Positions 17,633 to 30,919 of a stretch of 64,000 nucleotides of DNA are shown here, piece after piece. The DNA lies in contig CAVRLX010000003.1 in NCBI GenBank assembly GCA_963721725.1, forward strand, positions 589,163 to 653,162, in the 5' to 3' direction. The notes under the pieces are model-generated. The model made no database searches and was not told the origin of the DNA. It saw nothing but the letters and a program-made list of their open reading frames with translations. Position 1 is the first letter of the stretch, and each line of letters starts with the position of its first letter. Source of the DNA: RI-153 sp963721725. GTDB taxonomy: Bacteria > Chloroflexota > Anaerolineae > Caldilineales > Caldilineaceae. The translations under genes were made by a program, and so were the position numbers.

Positions 17633-18628
17633 ATGCACGAACAGATAGCGCTACGAAGTGATCCATTCTGGCTGGCACAACAGTTAGAGGAATCCTATGC
17701 AGAATTTGGGCGTATATTGGTTCTGCTAGAAACTTCTGAGCATGAAAAGCCTTGTCTCCACAGCGGATGGTCGCCCAAAATGGTGGTGGGCCATGTTGCC
17801 TATTGGGACGACTACCAATTGCGCCGAATGCAGGCTGCGCTTGTTGGCGAGTGGGCCGAACGTGTGCCATCTCACCTTGTCACTAATGACGAGCGCGCGC
17901 GCCATGACAAACACCGTAGTTGGGCAGAAGTCACATCCGCAGCAGAGCGCGCTCGGAGGGATTTGATCCATTTTGCCCGCGCCTGCACCCCGGCGCAAAT
18001 TGAAGCAATCTACCGTGAAGCAGGCGAAGACCGCCAGATCCTGTATCAGTTGCTCCATCACATGAGCCGACATGTGGCCGAACATGGCGCTGAAATTTTC
18101 CGCTACTGTGGATCGATGGAGCGTTGGGGCAGGGCAGGGTTGCGCCGCTTTATCAGCAAGCAGCACGAAAATCTGTTGGATGGGATTGGTGGATTACACG
18201 AGCAAGTGGTCACAACCGAGGCAATTTCAGGCAGTTGGACAGTGCGCGATCTATTGGCGCATGTGCTGGCCTGGGAGGAATACATGGTGGCTTTGATGCG
18301 AGGCTGGCCTCAGCCGGAACCAACATCGCTTGAACGCTGGTTGACCGGAGATACACTTGAGGAAGCGAATGCCCGGTTATACGCCGAAACCAAGCATCTC
18401 GATATGATTACGCTTTTAGATGCACTGGCAACAGCGCATCGCCGCCTAATCTCGCACTACAACCGGTTGCCCGATAGTGCCTTTGCTCAGGAAGGCGCAT
18501 ACGCCTGGGGCACGCCTGGGCGGTTAGACGAACTGCTCTTTCGCATGGCCCGACACACAGCCGAACACGCCGCTGAGATTTGGGAAGCCAGAATCCAGGG
18601 GCGATTACAGGATTCAATAATCGAATAG
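17633..18628 (+). CDS. DinB-like protein with two DinB domains
   Basis: A 331-residue protein made of two consecutive four-helix DinB/YfiT-like domains. The first (about 15-165) has the metal-ligand pattern GHVAYWDDYQ and HHMSRHVAEHG. The second (about 170-325) has LLAHVLAWEEYMVALM and RMARHTAEHAAEI. The repeated His spacing (one early His, then a HxxxH pair) is the usual divalent-metal site of this superfamily, whose members include thiol-dependent transferases and hydrolases. The reaction is unknown. The ATG follows GGAG. The next gene is convergent, with its stop 12 bp away. Most DinB proteins are single-domain and about 160 residues, so this looks like an internal duplication. Confidence 0.85.
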   Translation: MHEQIALRSDPFWLAQQLEESYAEFGRILVLLETSEHEKPCLHSGWSPKMVVGHVAYWDDYQLRRMQAALVGEWAERVPSHLVTNDERARHDKHRSWAEVTSAAERARRDLIHFARACTPAQIEAIYREAGEDRQILYQLLHHMSRHVAEHGAEIFRYCGSMERWGRAGLRRFISKQHENLLDGIGGLHEQVVTTEAISGSWTVRDLLAHVLAWEEYMVALMRGWPQPEPTSLERWLTGDTLEEANARLYAETKHLDMITLLDALATAHRRLISHYNRLPDSAFAQEGAYAWGTPGRLDELLFRMARHTAEHAAEIWEARIQGRLQDSIIE

Positions 18629-18640
18629 ACTCACATGACA

Positions 18641-19288
18641 CTATCCCACATGAGCGTAGCGCAAACTTACATCCTGATTGCTAAGATGGGAGACATCTGC
18701 AATGCCGACCAGTTCCCAATCATCCTCGGTGCTGCGCCGCTTGAGGGTGAATAGTCCACACAGCGGCACGCGTATCTTCTCCTGCATTCCCGTCAAATGC
18801 CGTACAATCCCCACAATGGGCGAAGCATGGGTCACGAGCAACAAATTTTCGCCGGGAAATTGATCCGCCAATTGCTGGACAGTCTCGGCAGCGCGTTTAT
18901 GCGCAACAGCTTCACCCTCTGGAAAAGTTGGCTGATAACAGGCCGTGTGTTCGCTGATACGCACAAAACGTATAGCGCGGTCTTCTTCAGAAATAATTTG
19001 TGGAGTCTCTGCCACAGTTGGCAAACATTCACCAATACCCGGTTCGGGATAGATGGGGAGATCCAACGCATCAGCGATGTGGCTGGCAGTTTGCAAGGTA
19101 CGCAAATAGGGCGAAGCAAAAATTCGATCTACTGACTGACCACGCAAACTTGCTCCTAATTCGCGCGCTTGGTCTTCGCCATCGGGTGAAAGTGCAGGAT
19201 CGTGAGGGCGTTCTGCAGTTTTGGCCCATCCGGTATTATGAAAATCTTCCCGGTTGCCGTGTCGGACAATCCAAATTATTTGTTCCAT
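18641..19288 (-). CDS. histidine phosphatase (phosphoglycerate-mutase family)
   Basis: A 215-residue member of the histidine phosphatase superfamily. The RHG motif (IWIVRHGNREDF, about residues 4-15) holds the phosphoryl-acceptor His. SPYLRTLQTA provides the second Arg, and LLLVTHASPIVGIVRHL the second His. Members dephosphorylate small metabolites or proteins; the substrate here is not visible. The ATG at 19288 has a GGAG site 6 bp upstream; the open frame runs 14 codons further but lacks a ribosome site. It lies just downstream of the rRNA operon on the same strand, so read-through is possible. Confidence 0.85.
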   Translation of the reverse strand: MEQIIWIVRHGNREDFHNTGWAKTAERPHDPALSPDGEDQARELGASLRGQSVDRIFASPYLRTLQTASHIADALDLPIYPEPGIGECLPTVAETPQIISEEDRAIRFVRISEHTACYQPTFPEGEAVAHKRAAETVQQLADQFPGENLLLVTHASPIVGIVRHLTGMQEKIRVPLCGLFTLKRRSTEDDWELVGIADVSHLSNQDVSLRYAHVG

Positions 19289-19613
19289 AAATTTCTCCCA
19301 TATATTTTCATGAAAATTGGTTCTATTCATTCTGAAATCTGGAATTTTAGCCCGCAGAAGCGTGTTATTTCAGGGTCTATACAAAAGTCCATTATTGACT
19401 TTCTCTCTTACCCAATCTGTAAATATATTCACACAAAAACAGCCGCAACCATCAGACTTAGTGAATGATAAACAGAACAAATAAAGTGTTATGGGATAGC
19501 TCTAGTGGAAAAACTATTGAGGGATACTTACTATAGAGTAAAGGGGCCACGATGAGGAGTGTGTGGTGAGGGGATGAAGGAAAAGGAAGCCAGTGGGGGG
19601 ATGTGAGGTTGGA
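19289..19613. other. gap between 5S rRNA and the histidine phosphatase gene; nothing identified
   Basis: 325 bp without a credible gene. I looked for an intrinsic terminator of the rRNA operon on the minus strand and see no clear GC hairpin followed by a T-run. The sequence 19540-19620 is unusually purine-rich on the plus strand (GGGGATGAAGGAAAAGG and similar). Confidence 0.4.
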
Positions 19614-19729
19614 GTTGGCGACGGTCTACTCTTGCAGAGGTGCAGACCCCTACTACCATCGACGCTGGCGGGCTTAACTGCCGGGTTCGGGAAGGGACCG
19701 GGTGTACCCCCACCGCTCTTGCCACCAAC
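19614..19729 (-). rRNA. rrf: 5S ribosomal RNA
   Basis: A 116-nt molecule on the minus strand. The 5' and 3' ends pair as helix I (GTTGGTGGC with GTCGCCAAC). The centre has the universal CCCGAACCCGG and GTTAAGCC segments, and GATGGTAGTA lies before the distal arm. It is the last gene of the 16S-tRNA-23S-5S operon. Confidence 0.93.
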
Positions 19730-19870
19730 ACCACGCTCACCACACCACCCACTGGCTCACTTACACAGGAACGAATCAAGAACAATCGTCATGATTCTCG
19801 TGGTCAAATCAACAATTTCTCGTGTCTGACGCACTAAAAACTGAATAGGATAGAAGCAGAAGAATGATTC

Positions 19871-22815
<2,945 letters not shown>

Positions 22816-23016
22816 ACTAAGAACCATTCTTCTACTCTCCTGTCGCTTCCGCTCACAAGAGCCGTCGTCGATTCCTCAACAACTCTCTCCCTCGCTTCCA
22901 CAACAAGAGTCACTCCATTCCTGGCTCCACCCACACAGCCCGAGGGCTGGCGGCTTCGCCTATTCTGAAGATGCTTCTATCCTATTCAGTTTTTAATGTA
23001 CCAGATACAGTTTTTA

Positions 23017-23132
23017 GATTGCTGATTTTAGATTTACGATTTTAGATTGTGGCTCACCCTCGACTCAGGCATTGCTGCCCTCATCTCGCTTAACCCATCT
23101 TTTAATCGTCAATCGTCAATCCAAAATCATCC
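23017..23132. repeat. converging heptad arrays in the 23S-tRNA spacer
   Basis: 23017-23051 reads as five consecutive 7-mers starting GATT (GATTGCT GATTTTA GATTTAC GATTTTA GATTGTG). 23101-23132 holds the opposite orientation (AATCGTC AATCGTC AATCCAA AATCATC). The two arrays face each other about 50 bp apart and could pair imperfectly. The rest of the 22816-23213 gap shows no gene. Confidence 0.65.
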
Positions 23133-23180
23133 TTGGGGCCGACAACACTTGGCTCCCGACAGTCCCCCAGTTCCCTGGGC

Positions 23181-23208
23181 TGCCTGCCGCCTGCTGCCTG
23201 CTGCCTGC
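23181..23208. repeat. GC-rich heptad array beside tRNA-Ile
   Basis: Four tandem 7-mers TGCCTGC CGCCTGC TGCCTGC TGCCTGC end six bases before the 3' end of the tRNA. The sequence differs from the GATT arrays but the period is the same 7 bp. Confidence 0.7.
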
Positions 23209-23212
23209 CACA

Positions 23213-23287
<75 letters not shown>

Positions 23288-23407
23288 AAATCAATTGACG
23301 ATTTACGATTGTACAGTACGATTCTTCCTCAACCTCGATACAGACATCTCTGCCCCCATCTCGCTTGACTCAAATCATCCATCCTCAATCCTCAATCGTC
23401 AATCGCT
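23288..23407. repeat. second pair of converging heptad arrays in the 16S-tRNA spacer
   Basis: 23290-23310 has GACGATT TACGATT in one orientation, and 23371-23406 has ATCCATCC TCAATCC TCAATCG TCAATCG in the other. The remaining spacer up to 23687 holds no gene I can support; a tRNA-like segment near 23430-23480 is too degenerate to call. Confidence 0.55.
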
Positions 23408-23687
23408 CGCGGCATTAACCGCTGAAGAGTGGTAACGTAACCAGACTGCTCTACCGGCTTTGCCAGTAGTCGCATCGAGGGACTTGCATCGCACTCGACG
23501 CTCTCCTGTGTCTCAAACTCAACAACCCCATCCTTCCAGCACATCCCTACAATCGCTTGTAGACCTGCACCTTCCAGACAGCATCATCTCGCCCAAACAC
23601 ACAGGGACAAGGATTGCCCAAAGTCTAGCTTTTGAAGCACCGAAAGCTCACACAATCCGCTCATGTAAACAACATCCTTGCTTGCGC

Positions 23688-23722
23688 AATTTTGCCTTTT
23701 GCACTTTGCCTCTTGCCTTCAC
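23688..23722. repeat. GCCTTTT-type heptad array next to the 16S 3' end
   Basis: The plus strand reads AATTTT GCCTTTT GCACTTT GCCTCTT GCCTTCA: four 7-bp units starting GC, about 40 bp from the 16S 3' end. It is a third sequence flavour of 7-bp repeat within one rRNA spacer. Confidence 0.6.
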
Positions 23723-23756
23723 TTCCCTTGCTCCTCACCAGCCTCAGACTTCTCCC

Positions 23757-25270
<1,514 letters not shown>

Positions 25271-25467
25271 ACCGGACCCATCCCCTTGCGGAGACATGCC
25301 CAGTCCTGAAGTTATCCTTACAAAACTCAAACCCGGTCCAAGGCAAATCGCTCTGCCCTGACCGAGCCTTTTCCATCTATTTCAGGCTGGTTACCTTACC
25401 ACTCTTCAACTGTTAATGTACCGCTCCCCCAAGCTCGCCTCCCGGCTCGCTCAGGACACAAGAGAGA

Positions 25468-25496
25468 AGTCTACCACCCTCTCTCTCACCCGTCAA
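25468..25496 (-). promoter_or_regulatory. candidate rRNA operon promoter
   Basis: On the minus strand TTGACG (25491-25496), a 17-bp GA-rich spacer and TAGACT (25468-25473), about 200 bp upstream of the 16S 5' end. It is the best -35/-10 pair in the 25271-25716 gap. The leader between it and 16S shows no gene. Confidence 0.5.
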
Positions 25497-25567
25497 ATCC
25501 AAACCCACTCGCTTTTGTTTAATGTTTTCTATTCTCAGGAGCTATAGAAACACAAACAAAAATTTCT

Positions 25568-25584
25568 TTAGCCTAAAAGGCTAA
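25568..25584 (-). terminator. weak hairpin downstream of the carboxylase operon
   Basis: TTAGCCT-AAA-AGGCTAA, 7-bp arms with a 3-nt loop, followed on the minus strand by AGAAATTTTTG. Its place between the biotin-carrier gene and the rRNA promoter fits a terminator, but the stem is short and A/T-rich. Confidence 0.45.
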
Positions 25585-25716
25585 GAGAAATAGAATAGTA
25601 AGATTTAACTGTTAATGGGATTCCAAAACGCTCTTGGAGCGCAGTGGTTTCTCTAATTTATCATGCATTTCGGCAGTTGTCAAATCAAAATCACTAAAAA
25701 TTTTATCTGATTCTTT

Positions 25717-26211
25717 TTAGGAAAGAATCAGCAGAGGAGCACTTTGTTCGACTCGTTGTCCGGCAGAAACTTCTACTTTGCGAACCACCCCGGCGCGTAA
25801 TGCCCGAATCTCATTTTCCATTTTCATAGCTTCTAATATGACAAGAGGTTGATCTTCGTTAATTTCTTCTCCCTCGCGCACCAGTATTTTAACCACAAGG
25901 CCAGGAATAGGCGCCCTAATGGTTAACTCCCCTTTGGGGACTTCGGGGCCTTTGCGTCCCATATTGAGACGGCGTGAACGTTCATCTTCTACGTGTACGT
26001 GATATTGCTCACCGCGCAATGTTACCGCGTAGTTTTGACGATTTTCTTCGACCAAAACTTCAAAACTTTTTCCATTTAAGAGAAGGCTATACAGTTCCGG
26101 CACGCCACTCTGAGAGAGATCAACCTCTAGAGGCTCACCATTGATGGAGATTTCGTCGCCTTCGATCTCAATCTCATATTCTTGTTCGCCGATTTGAGCA
26201 AAGTATTTCAC
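25717..26211 (-). CDS. biotin carboxyl carrier protein of acyl-CoA carboxylase
   Basis: A 164-residue carrier subunit. The C-terminal 75 residues are a biotinyl domain. The biotinylated Lys lies in LEAMKMENE (about residue 131), preceded by GLVVKILVREGEEI and followed by the closing strand VEVSAGQRVEQSAPLLILS. The first 80 residues form a beta-rich domain of the type that links carrier and carboxylase in acyl-CoA carboxylases. The start ATG overlaps the stop of the biotin carboxylase frame (ATGA), so translation is coupled. Biotin is presumably attached by the BirA encoded at 31472. This reading frame is intact, unlike its upstream partners. Confidence 0.9.
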   Translation of the reverse strand: MKYFAQIGEQEYEIEIEGDEISINGEPLEVDLSQSGVPELYSLLLNGKSFEVLVEENRQNYAVTLRGEQYHVHVEDERSRRLNMGRKGPEVPKGELTIRAPIPGLVVKILVREGEEINEDQPLVILEAMKMENEIRALRAGVVRKVEVSAGQRVEQSAPLLILS

Positions 26212-27734
26212 CAGCGACCTCCTGCGGAGCGCACACGGCTGGCCTCTTTCCAGAGGCTACGTTGTTGGTTACTGGCCTGAGTATCACCAATGTGGACGGC
26301 ACGTCGCCCAGCTTCGTGGGCGATCAGTGTGGCGGCCACAGCAGCAATTTTGGCGTGTTCATCGGACGTGCGCTCGGTGGACATTAAACGGCGGCGGCTA
26401 AGAAAACTAGTATCGAATGTTCCCCAGATGAATTCAGTACTGTCCATCATCTCTTGATGGAAAGGAATTGACGTTTTGATGCCACCGATACGATATTCAT
26501 TGAGTGCCCGCCGCATACGCAGAATGGCCTCGGCCCGACGTTTCACCCCAAACGATTAGCTTGGCAACCATGGGATCATAAAAAAGGCTAACCTCATAGC
26601 CACGATAGAGCGCGCTTTCGACACGCACGCCCGGCCCAGTCGGCTCTTTCAGATAGGTGACAATACCGCTATTGGGCATAAAATTGTTGAACGGATCTTC
26701 CGCCGTGATACGACATTCAATTGACCAGCCTTTGGAGACAATATCTTGTTGTCGATAGCGCAGACGCCGACCAGCGGCGATAGTAATTTGCTCTTTAACA
26801 ATATCAACGCCGGTGACCATTTCGGTGACCGGATGCTCTACTTGAAGACGGGTGTTCATCTCTAAGAAAGTAGTACTGATTTTCTTTGCTGTCGTATAGA
26901 AATTCAATGGTGCCGGCATTCACATAATTGACAGACTCGGCAGCAGAGATGCCGATTTTGCCCATCTCTCGGCGCATTTTGGCCTCGCTGATCGCGACAC
27001 TAGGCGACTTCTTCAATCAGCTTTTGATGACGGCGCTGGATGCTACATTCACGCTCGCCCAAGTGAATGGTATTGCCATGGCTATCCGCCAGGATCTGCA
27101 TTTCAATGTGGCGGGCCGAGGGGATGTAACTTTTCCAAATAAACTTCATCATTGCCAAAAGCACTCACAGCCTCGCGCCGGGCAGCTGCCAGCGAACTTG
27201 GTCAAATTCCGCCGGATCGTGGACAGCCCTCATGCCTTTGCCACCGCCACCAGCAGTGGCTTTGATCATCAGAGGGAAAGCCAGATCGCAAGGCTGCCGA
27301 CAGCAACTCATCGTCGCGCAGACCTTTTTCCGAACCTGGAACGAGGGGCACGCCACTGTTGGCGACAGTGGCGCGGGCCGTCTGTTTGTCACCCATTTTT
27401 TCGATGGCGTCTGGACCGGGGCCGATAAAGGTGATCCCAGCATCGCGGCAGGCGGCGGAGAACGCTGCATTCTCGGCAAGAAAGCCATAGCCAGGATGGA
27501 TGGCGTCTACACCTGCTTTGCGCGCCACATCAATAATTTTGTCGATACATAAATAGCTTTCACGGCTGGGCGAAGGGCCGATGTAATAGGCTTCATCGGC
27601 GTAGCGTACATGGAGCGAGGTGCGGTCAGCTCCGGAAAAGACAGCCACAGCGGGAATGCCGCGTTCTTCGCAGGCGCGGATGCACACGGACGGCAATTTC
27701 ACCACGATTGGCAATGAGATACTTTTTTGAACAC
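26208..27734 (-). pseudogene. biotin carboxylase subunit of acyl-CoA carboxylase, interrupted by about eight frameshifts
   Basis: The ATP-grasp subunit that carboxylates biotin. Read across frames, conserved stretches appear in order: VRYADEAYYIGPSPSRESYL, DAIHPGYGFLAENA, GFPLMIKATAGGGGKGMRAV, GERECSIQRRHQKLIEEA, FLEMNTRLQVEHPVTEM and GYEVSLFYDPMVAKLIVWGE. The start is GTG at 27734 after a GGAG site, reading VFKKV-LIANRGEIAVRV. Frame changes sit near 27719, 27682, 27273, 27193, 27128, 27007, 26874 and 26538. Seven are repaired by deleting one base; the one near 27193 needs a different fix. Because all catalytic motifs survive and the errors are almost all +1 insertions, a low-quality consensus is more likely than a true dead gene. 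Repaired length is about 505 residues, normal for the family. Confidence 0.82.
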
Positions 27735-27752
27735 GGATATCTCCGGCTGCGT

Positions 27753-27831
27753 GGTAAGTGGTAACTGGTAAATGGTCATTGATAAGCCACAGCGTTTCGG
27801 CATCAATTTGCCACTACTAATTACCACTTAC
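27753..27831. repeat. GGTAAGT heptad hairpin upstream of biotin carboxylase
   Basis: 27753-27780 reads GGTAAGT GGTAACT GGTAAAT GGTCATT. 27811-27831 carries the opposite orientation (TACTAAT TACCACT TAC). The arms can pair over GTAAGTGGTAA. The architecture, two facing 7-bp arrays, is the same as at 4763-4826 with a different unit. Confidence 0.65.
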
Positions 27832-28273
27832 TCAATAGTAGATTTTCGATTTATGGATGTGCGCAGTAATCAGCACGCGATCATATAAATAAGGTGCGGA
27901 TGGTAATTCTTCTGTCGTGCACCATTCGCCAAAGACGGCATCACCGGGTGAGCACCAAGCGGCGAAAATGCCAGATGGTAACGCCAATCGGATTTACCAA
28001 TCGCCGTATTGAACTCTCCTCGACAATGCCTTGTAAGTGAGCATAGCCGGTAGATAAGCGGGTTTCCCAGGTGCCATCGGGAAACATGCCATCTGCTTCG
28101 GCGCGCAGGTAACACGCACGGAAAAGGTCACCACAGTCAATGGAACAGACTGGCCACTTTCGCCGTTTCCATCTTCAGATTTCGGCTTCTTCAATCTGCC
28201 CCCTAAAAGCGTAGGTTGCTGTGCCAATGCGTTGAAAAGTCGTTGGAGCGGAGCTTTTAGGCTGTACAGACAA
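27832..28273 (-). pseudogene. hypothetical protein in the carboxylase operon, frameshifted
   Basis: No single open frame covers this stretch, but joined frames give a coherent protein of roughly 145 residues: TTFQRIGTATYAFRGQIEEA, then CGDLFRACYLRAEADGMFPD, GTWETRLSTGYAHLQGIVEE, IGVTIWHFRRLVL, FGEWCTTEELPSAPYLYDRV and a stop at 27832. At least three indels are needed, as in the neighbouring carboxylase genes. I do not recognise the family. Position between the carboxyltransferase and biotin carboxylase genes suggests an accessory or assembly role, which is inference only. The start (TTG at 28273) is a guess. Confidence 0.45.
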
Positions 28274-28278
28274 ACCAG

Positions 28279-28421
28279 TTAACGGCCGCCGCGATCGGGC
28301 AAAAGAACCCCGCCGTCAAGTGTCAAGTGCAATCGATTCACCCTGTTGCAGGCCAGAATAACCCATTGCCTTGTGTTGCACCGCCGGCAGTTCAAATTCG
28401 ATTTCGTTGAGGGAATGTCAT
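28279..28421 (-). CDS. small hypothetical protein after the carboxyltransferase gene (frameshifted)
   Basis: A candidate of about 46 residues beginning 24 bp after the carboxyltransferase stop. With one base removed near the start and one near the middle it reads through NEIEFELPAVQHKAMGYSGL and ends GGVLLPDRGGR before TAA. The protein-like composition and the sharp ends argue for a real small gene. Actinobacterial acyl-CoA carboxylases carry a small epsilon subunit at this place, but no sequence similarity can be claimed. Confidence 0.35.
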
Positions 28422-28445
28422 AAACGACATGGACAGGTCCGTTTC

Positions 28446-30013
28446 CTATTTTTTAAGCGGAATGTTGCCATGCTTTTTGGCAGGCAAACGTCTCTCGTTT
28501 ATTCTGGAGCATCTCCAACGTGTTGATCAGCCGGGGACGGGTTTCGTGCGGCTCGATTACATTGTCGATAAAGCCAGGCCGCGGCGATATAGGGATTGGC
28601 AAAGCGTTCGCGGTATTCCTCCACCAATTGGTTTTTGCGAACCACAGGATCATCAGCGCTGGAAATATCGCGGCGAAAGATCACATTGACCGCGCCTTCC
28701 GGTCCCATCACAGCGATTTCGGCGCTGGGCCAAGCCAAGACCAGATCGGCACCGATGTGGCGCGGATTCATGACACAATAGGCGCCGCCATAGGCTTTGC
28801 GCACAATTACGGTCAGCTTTGGGCACGGTGGCTTCGGAAAACGCGTAGAGCAACTTGGCCCCGTGGCGGATGATGCCGCCATGTTCTTGGGTGAGGCCGG
28901 GCATGAAGCCAGGGACATCTTCTAGCACCACCAACGGAATATTAAACGAATCGCAAAAGCGCACAAAGCGAGCGGCTTTCTGACTGGCTTCGACATCCAA
29001 CACACCAGCCAGTACCAGCAGGTTGCTGGGCGACGATGCCCACAGAGCGTCCACCCAGGCGGGCAAAGCCGACAAGAATATTCATGCGCCCAATGTTCAT
29101 GCACTTCGAGAAATTGGCCATCATCGACAATGCGGCGCATGATCTCTTTCATGTCATAGGGGCGGTTGGGGTTATCGGGGACCATGGTGTCCAACTCCTC
29201 GTCCTGGCGCAGCGGATCGTCTGTGCTGGGGACAAAGGGTGGATCGTCCATGTTGTTGCTGGGGAGATAACTCATTACCTGTTGAATGAGGAAGAGGGCA
29301 TCCTCTTCGTTTTCGGCGGCAAAGTGGGCTACGCCAGATTTGCTGGCATGGACAGACGCACCGCCGAGTTCTTCAAAGGTGACATCTTCGTGGGTGACCG
29401 TTTTGACCACTTCGGGGCCAGTCACAAACATATGGCTGGTGTTTTTGACCATGACAACGAAATCTGTGATGGCCGGGCTATAGACTGCGCCACCGGCACA
29501 TGGCCCCATGATCACACTGATCTGCGGGACGACACCCGAGGCCATGACATTTCGATAAAAGATTTCGGCATAGCCCGCCAGACTCAGCACCCCTTCTTGA
29601 ATGCGTGCGCCGCCAGAATCGTTAAGACCGATGACCGGCGCACCGTTTTTCATTGCCATGTCCATGATCTTGCAGATCTTTAGGGCATGGGCACGGCTGA
29701 CACTACCGCCAAAAATTGTGAAGTCCTGGGCATAGACGTATATAAGACGGCCATCCACGGTGCCGTAGCCAGTGACCACGCCATCGCCAGGGTACTTTTG
29801 ATCGGCCAGTCCAAAATCCGTAGAGTTATGGGTGACAAAGACATCCATTTCGCGAAAACTGCCTTTGTCCAGCAAGAGATCGAGCCGCTCACGGGCGGTC
29901 ATTTTGCCTTTTTCGTGCTGGGACTGAACTCTGGCTTCGCCGCCGCCTTGTTTGGCAGCGCTTTTCTTTTCGCGCAATTCGAGAATGCGTGGATCAGTAT
30001 GATTATTGCTCAA
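28446..30013 (-). pseudogene. carboxyltransferase subunit of acyl-CoA (propionyl-CoA) carboxylase, five frameshifts in the 3' half
   Basis: The subunit that moves carboxyl from biotin to an acyl-CoA, of the PccB type (both crotonase-like halves in one chain). The first 310 residues are intact, with KMTARERLDLLLDKGSFREM, ALKICKIMDMAMKNGAPVIG, LNDSGGARIQEGV and GPCAGGAVYSPA. After LEVHEHWA the frame changes near 29086, 29015, 28819, 28580 and 28487. Every break is repaired by removing one base, giving MNILVGFARLGGRSVGIV, LEDVPGFMPGLTQEHGGIIR, KAYGGAYCVMNPRHIGADL and a canonical tail LPAKKHGNIPLKK. Repaired length is about 520 residues. The likely start is TTG at 30013 with GAGGTG upstream; the frame is open to 30067. 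Confidence 0.85.
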
Positions 30014-30076
30014 GAGATTCACCTCTGATGGACCACGGGTTGATGATTGATGGAAAAGCCGCGTCATCCACTGCCG

Positions 30077-30883
30077 TTAGATGCCGGCGTTGCCCACGCT
30101 CAGGGCATACAGAATGGCATACAGAAGCGGTTGATGGACAACGTAGATCAGTAATGAATGACGTCCTAAAAATTGCAAAAGATTCAAGGGAAAGAAAATG
30201 GAAAAATCTGGCAAGAGAAATTGACGTTTGCCATCGGCATAGAGCGTGTTGCCGATAAAGATCCCGATGAGCACTACGGCAAACCAATGGACCAATGGGA
30301 AATAGTCAAGATAAAAATAATTGGGTGGCTCGAACCCTAGCCAGACCAACAGATAGCTCTCCACTTGAATGTCGCGGATCACATAGCTGGCGGCAAACAA
30401 GAGGGCGGCAAAGAGCAAGTTCAAACGGCGAAAGCGCAGAAACGGATAGGCAATGATAATGGCGGTGCCGATAAAGTGTAGCACACCAAAATCAATTCGT
30501 CCCTGGCCTTGTAGCCGCACCACAAGACTAATCACCAAAGCAATGGCTAAAATTTTAAGCCCGCGCACCAAAAATTTTTGATACAATCCAGCCGTGCCGT
30601 TTGGGCGTTGACGAGCGCGGTTATAGCTGATCACCAGCGAAATGCCCACAAGCAGGATAAAGGATGTGGCGGTGAAGCGCTGAAAGTAAAACCAGAACCC
30701 TCGCCCCAGAGGAACATTGACGACACCGAAAATTACCAGATCCCACATGAGGTGAAAGATCACCATCATCACAATTGCCACCCCACGCCAGCTATCCACT
30801 TCCCAAATCCGTTGCGAGGTGGCGAGTGCTTTGGCCGGGCTGGATTCGGATTTTTTGGATGCACTAGCTATGCGTTGAGACAT
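30077..30883 (-). CDS. DUF1624 / heparan-alpha-glucosaminide N-acetyltransferase-like membrane protein
   Basis: A 268-residue integral membrane protein with about seven hydrophobic helices. The signature of the family appears at RIWEVDSWRGVAIVMMVIFH, where the following His is the proposed acetyl-group carrier, and RFTATSFILLVGISL follows. Such proteins transfer acetyl groups across the membrane to sugars; the bacterial substrates are mostly unknown. It lies 60-odd bases upstream of the carboxyltransferase gene and in the same direction, so it may be co-transcribed, but a functional link is not evident. The start ATG has no strong ribosome site. Confidence 0.82.
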   Translation of the reverse strand: MSQRIASASKKSESSPAKALATSQRIWEVDSWRGVAIVMMVIFHLMWDLVIFGVVNVPLGRGFWFYFQRFTATSFILLVGISLVISYNRARQRPNGTAGLYQKFLVRGLKILAIALVISLVVRLQGQGRIDFGVLHFIGTAIIIAYPFLRFRRLNLLFAALLFAASYVIRDIQVESYLLVWLGFEPPNYFYLDYFPLVHWFAVVLIGIFIGNTLYADGKRQFLLPDFSIFFPLNLLQFLGRHSLLIYVVHQPLLYAILYALSVGNAGI

Positions 30884-30919
30884 GCGTTGACTCGTTCTGG
30901 TATCATAAGGCTGGTCATC

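Noticed and set aside
23430..23480. A tRNA-like segment (D-arm GGTAGAGCAG on the minus strand) in the 16S-tRNA spacer
   Set aside because: No acceptor stem, anticodon loop of seven bases or T-arm can be built around it.
25271..25716. Looked for a CRISPR array or mobile element next to the rRNA operon
   Set aside because: No regularly spaced repeats with unique spacers and no transposase-like frame are present.
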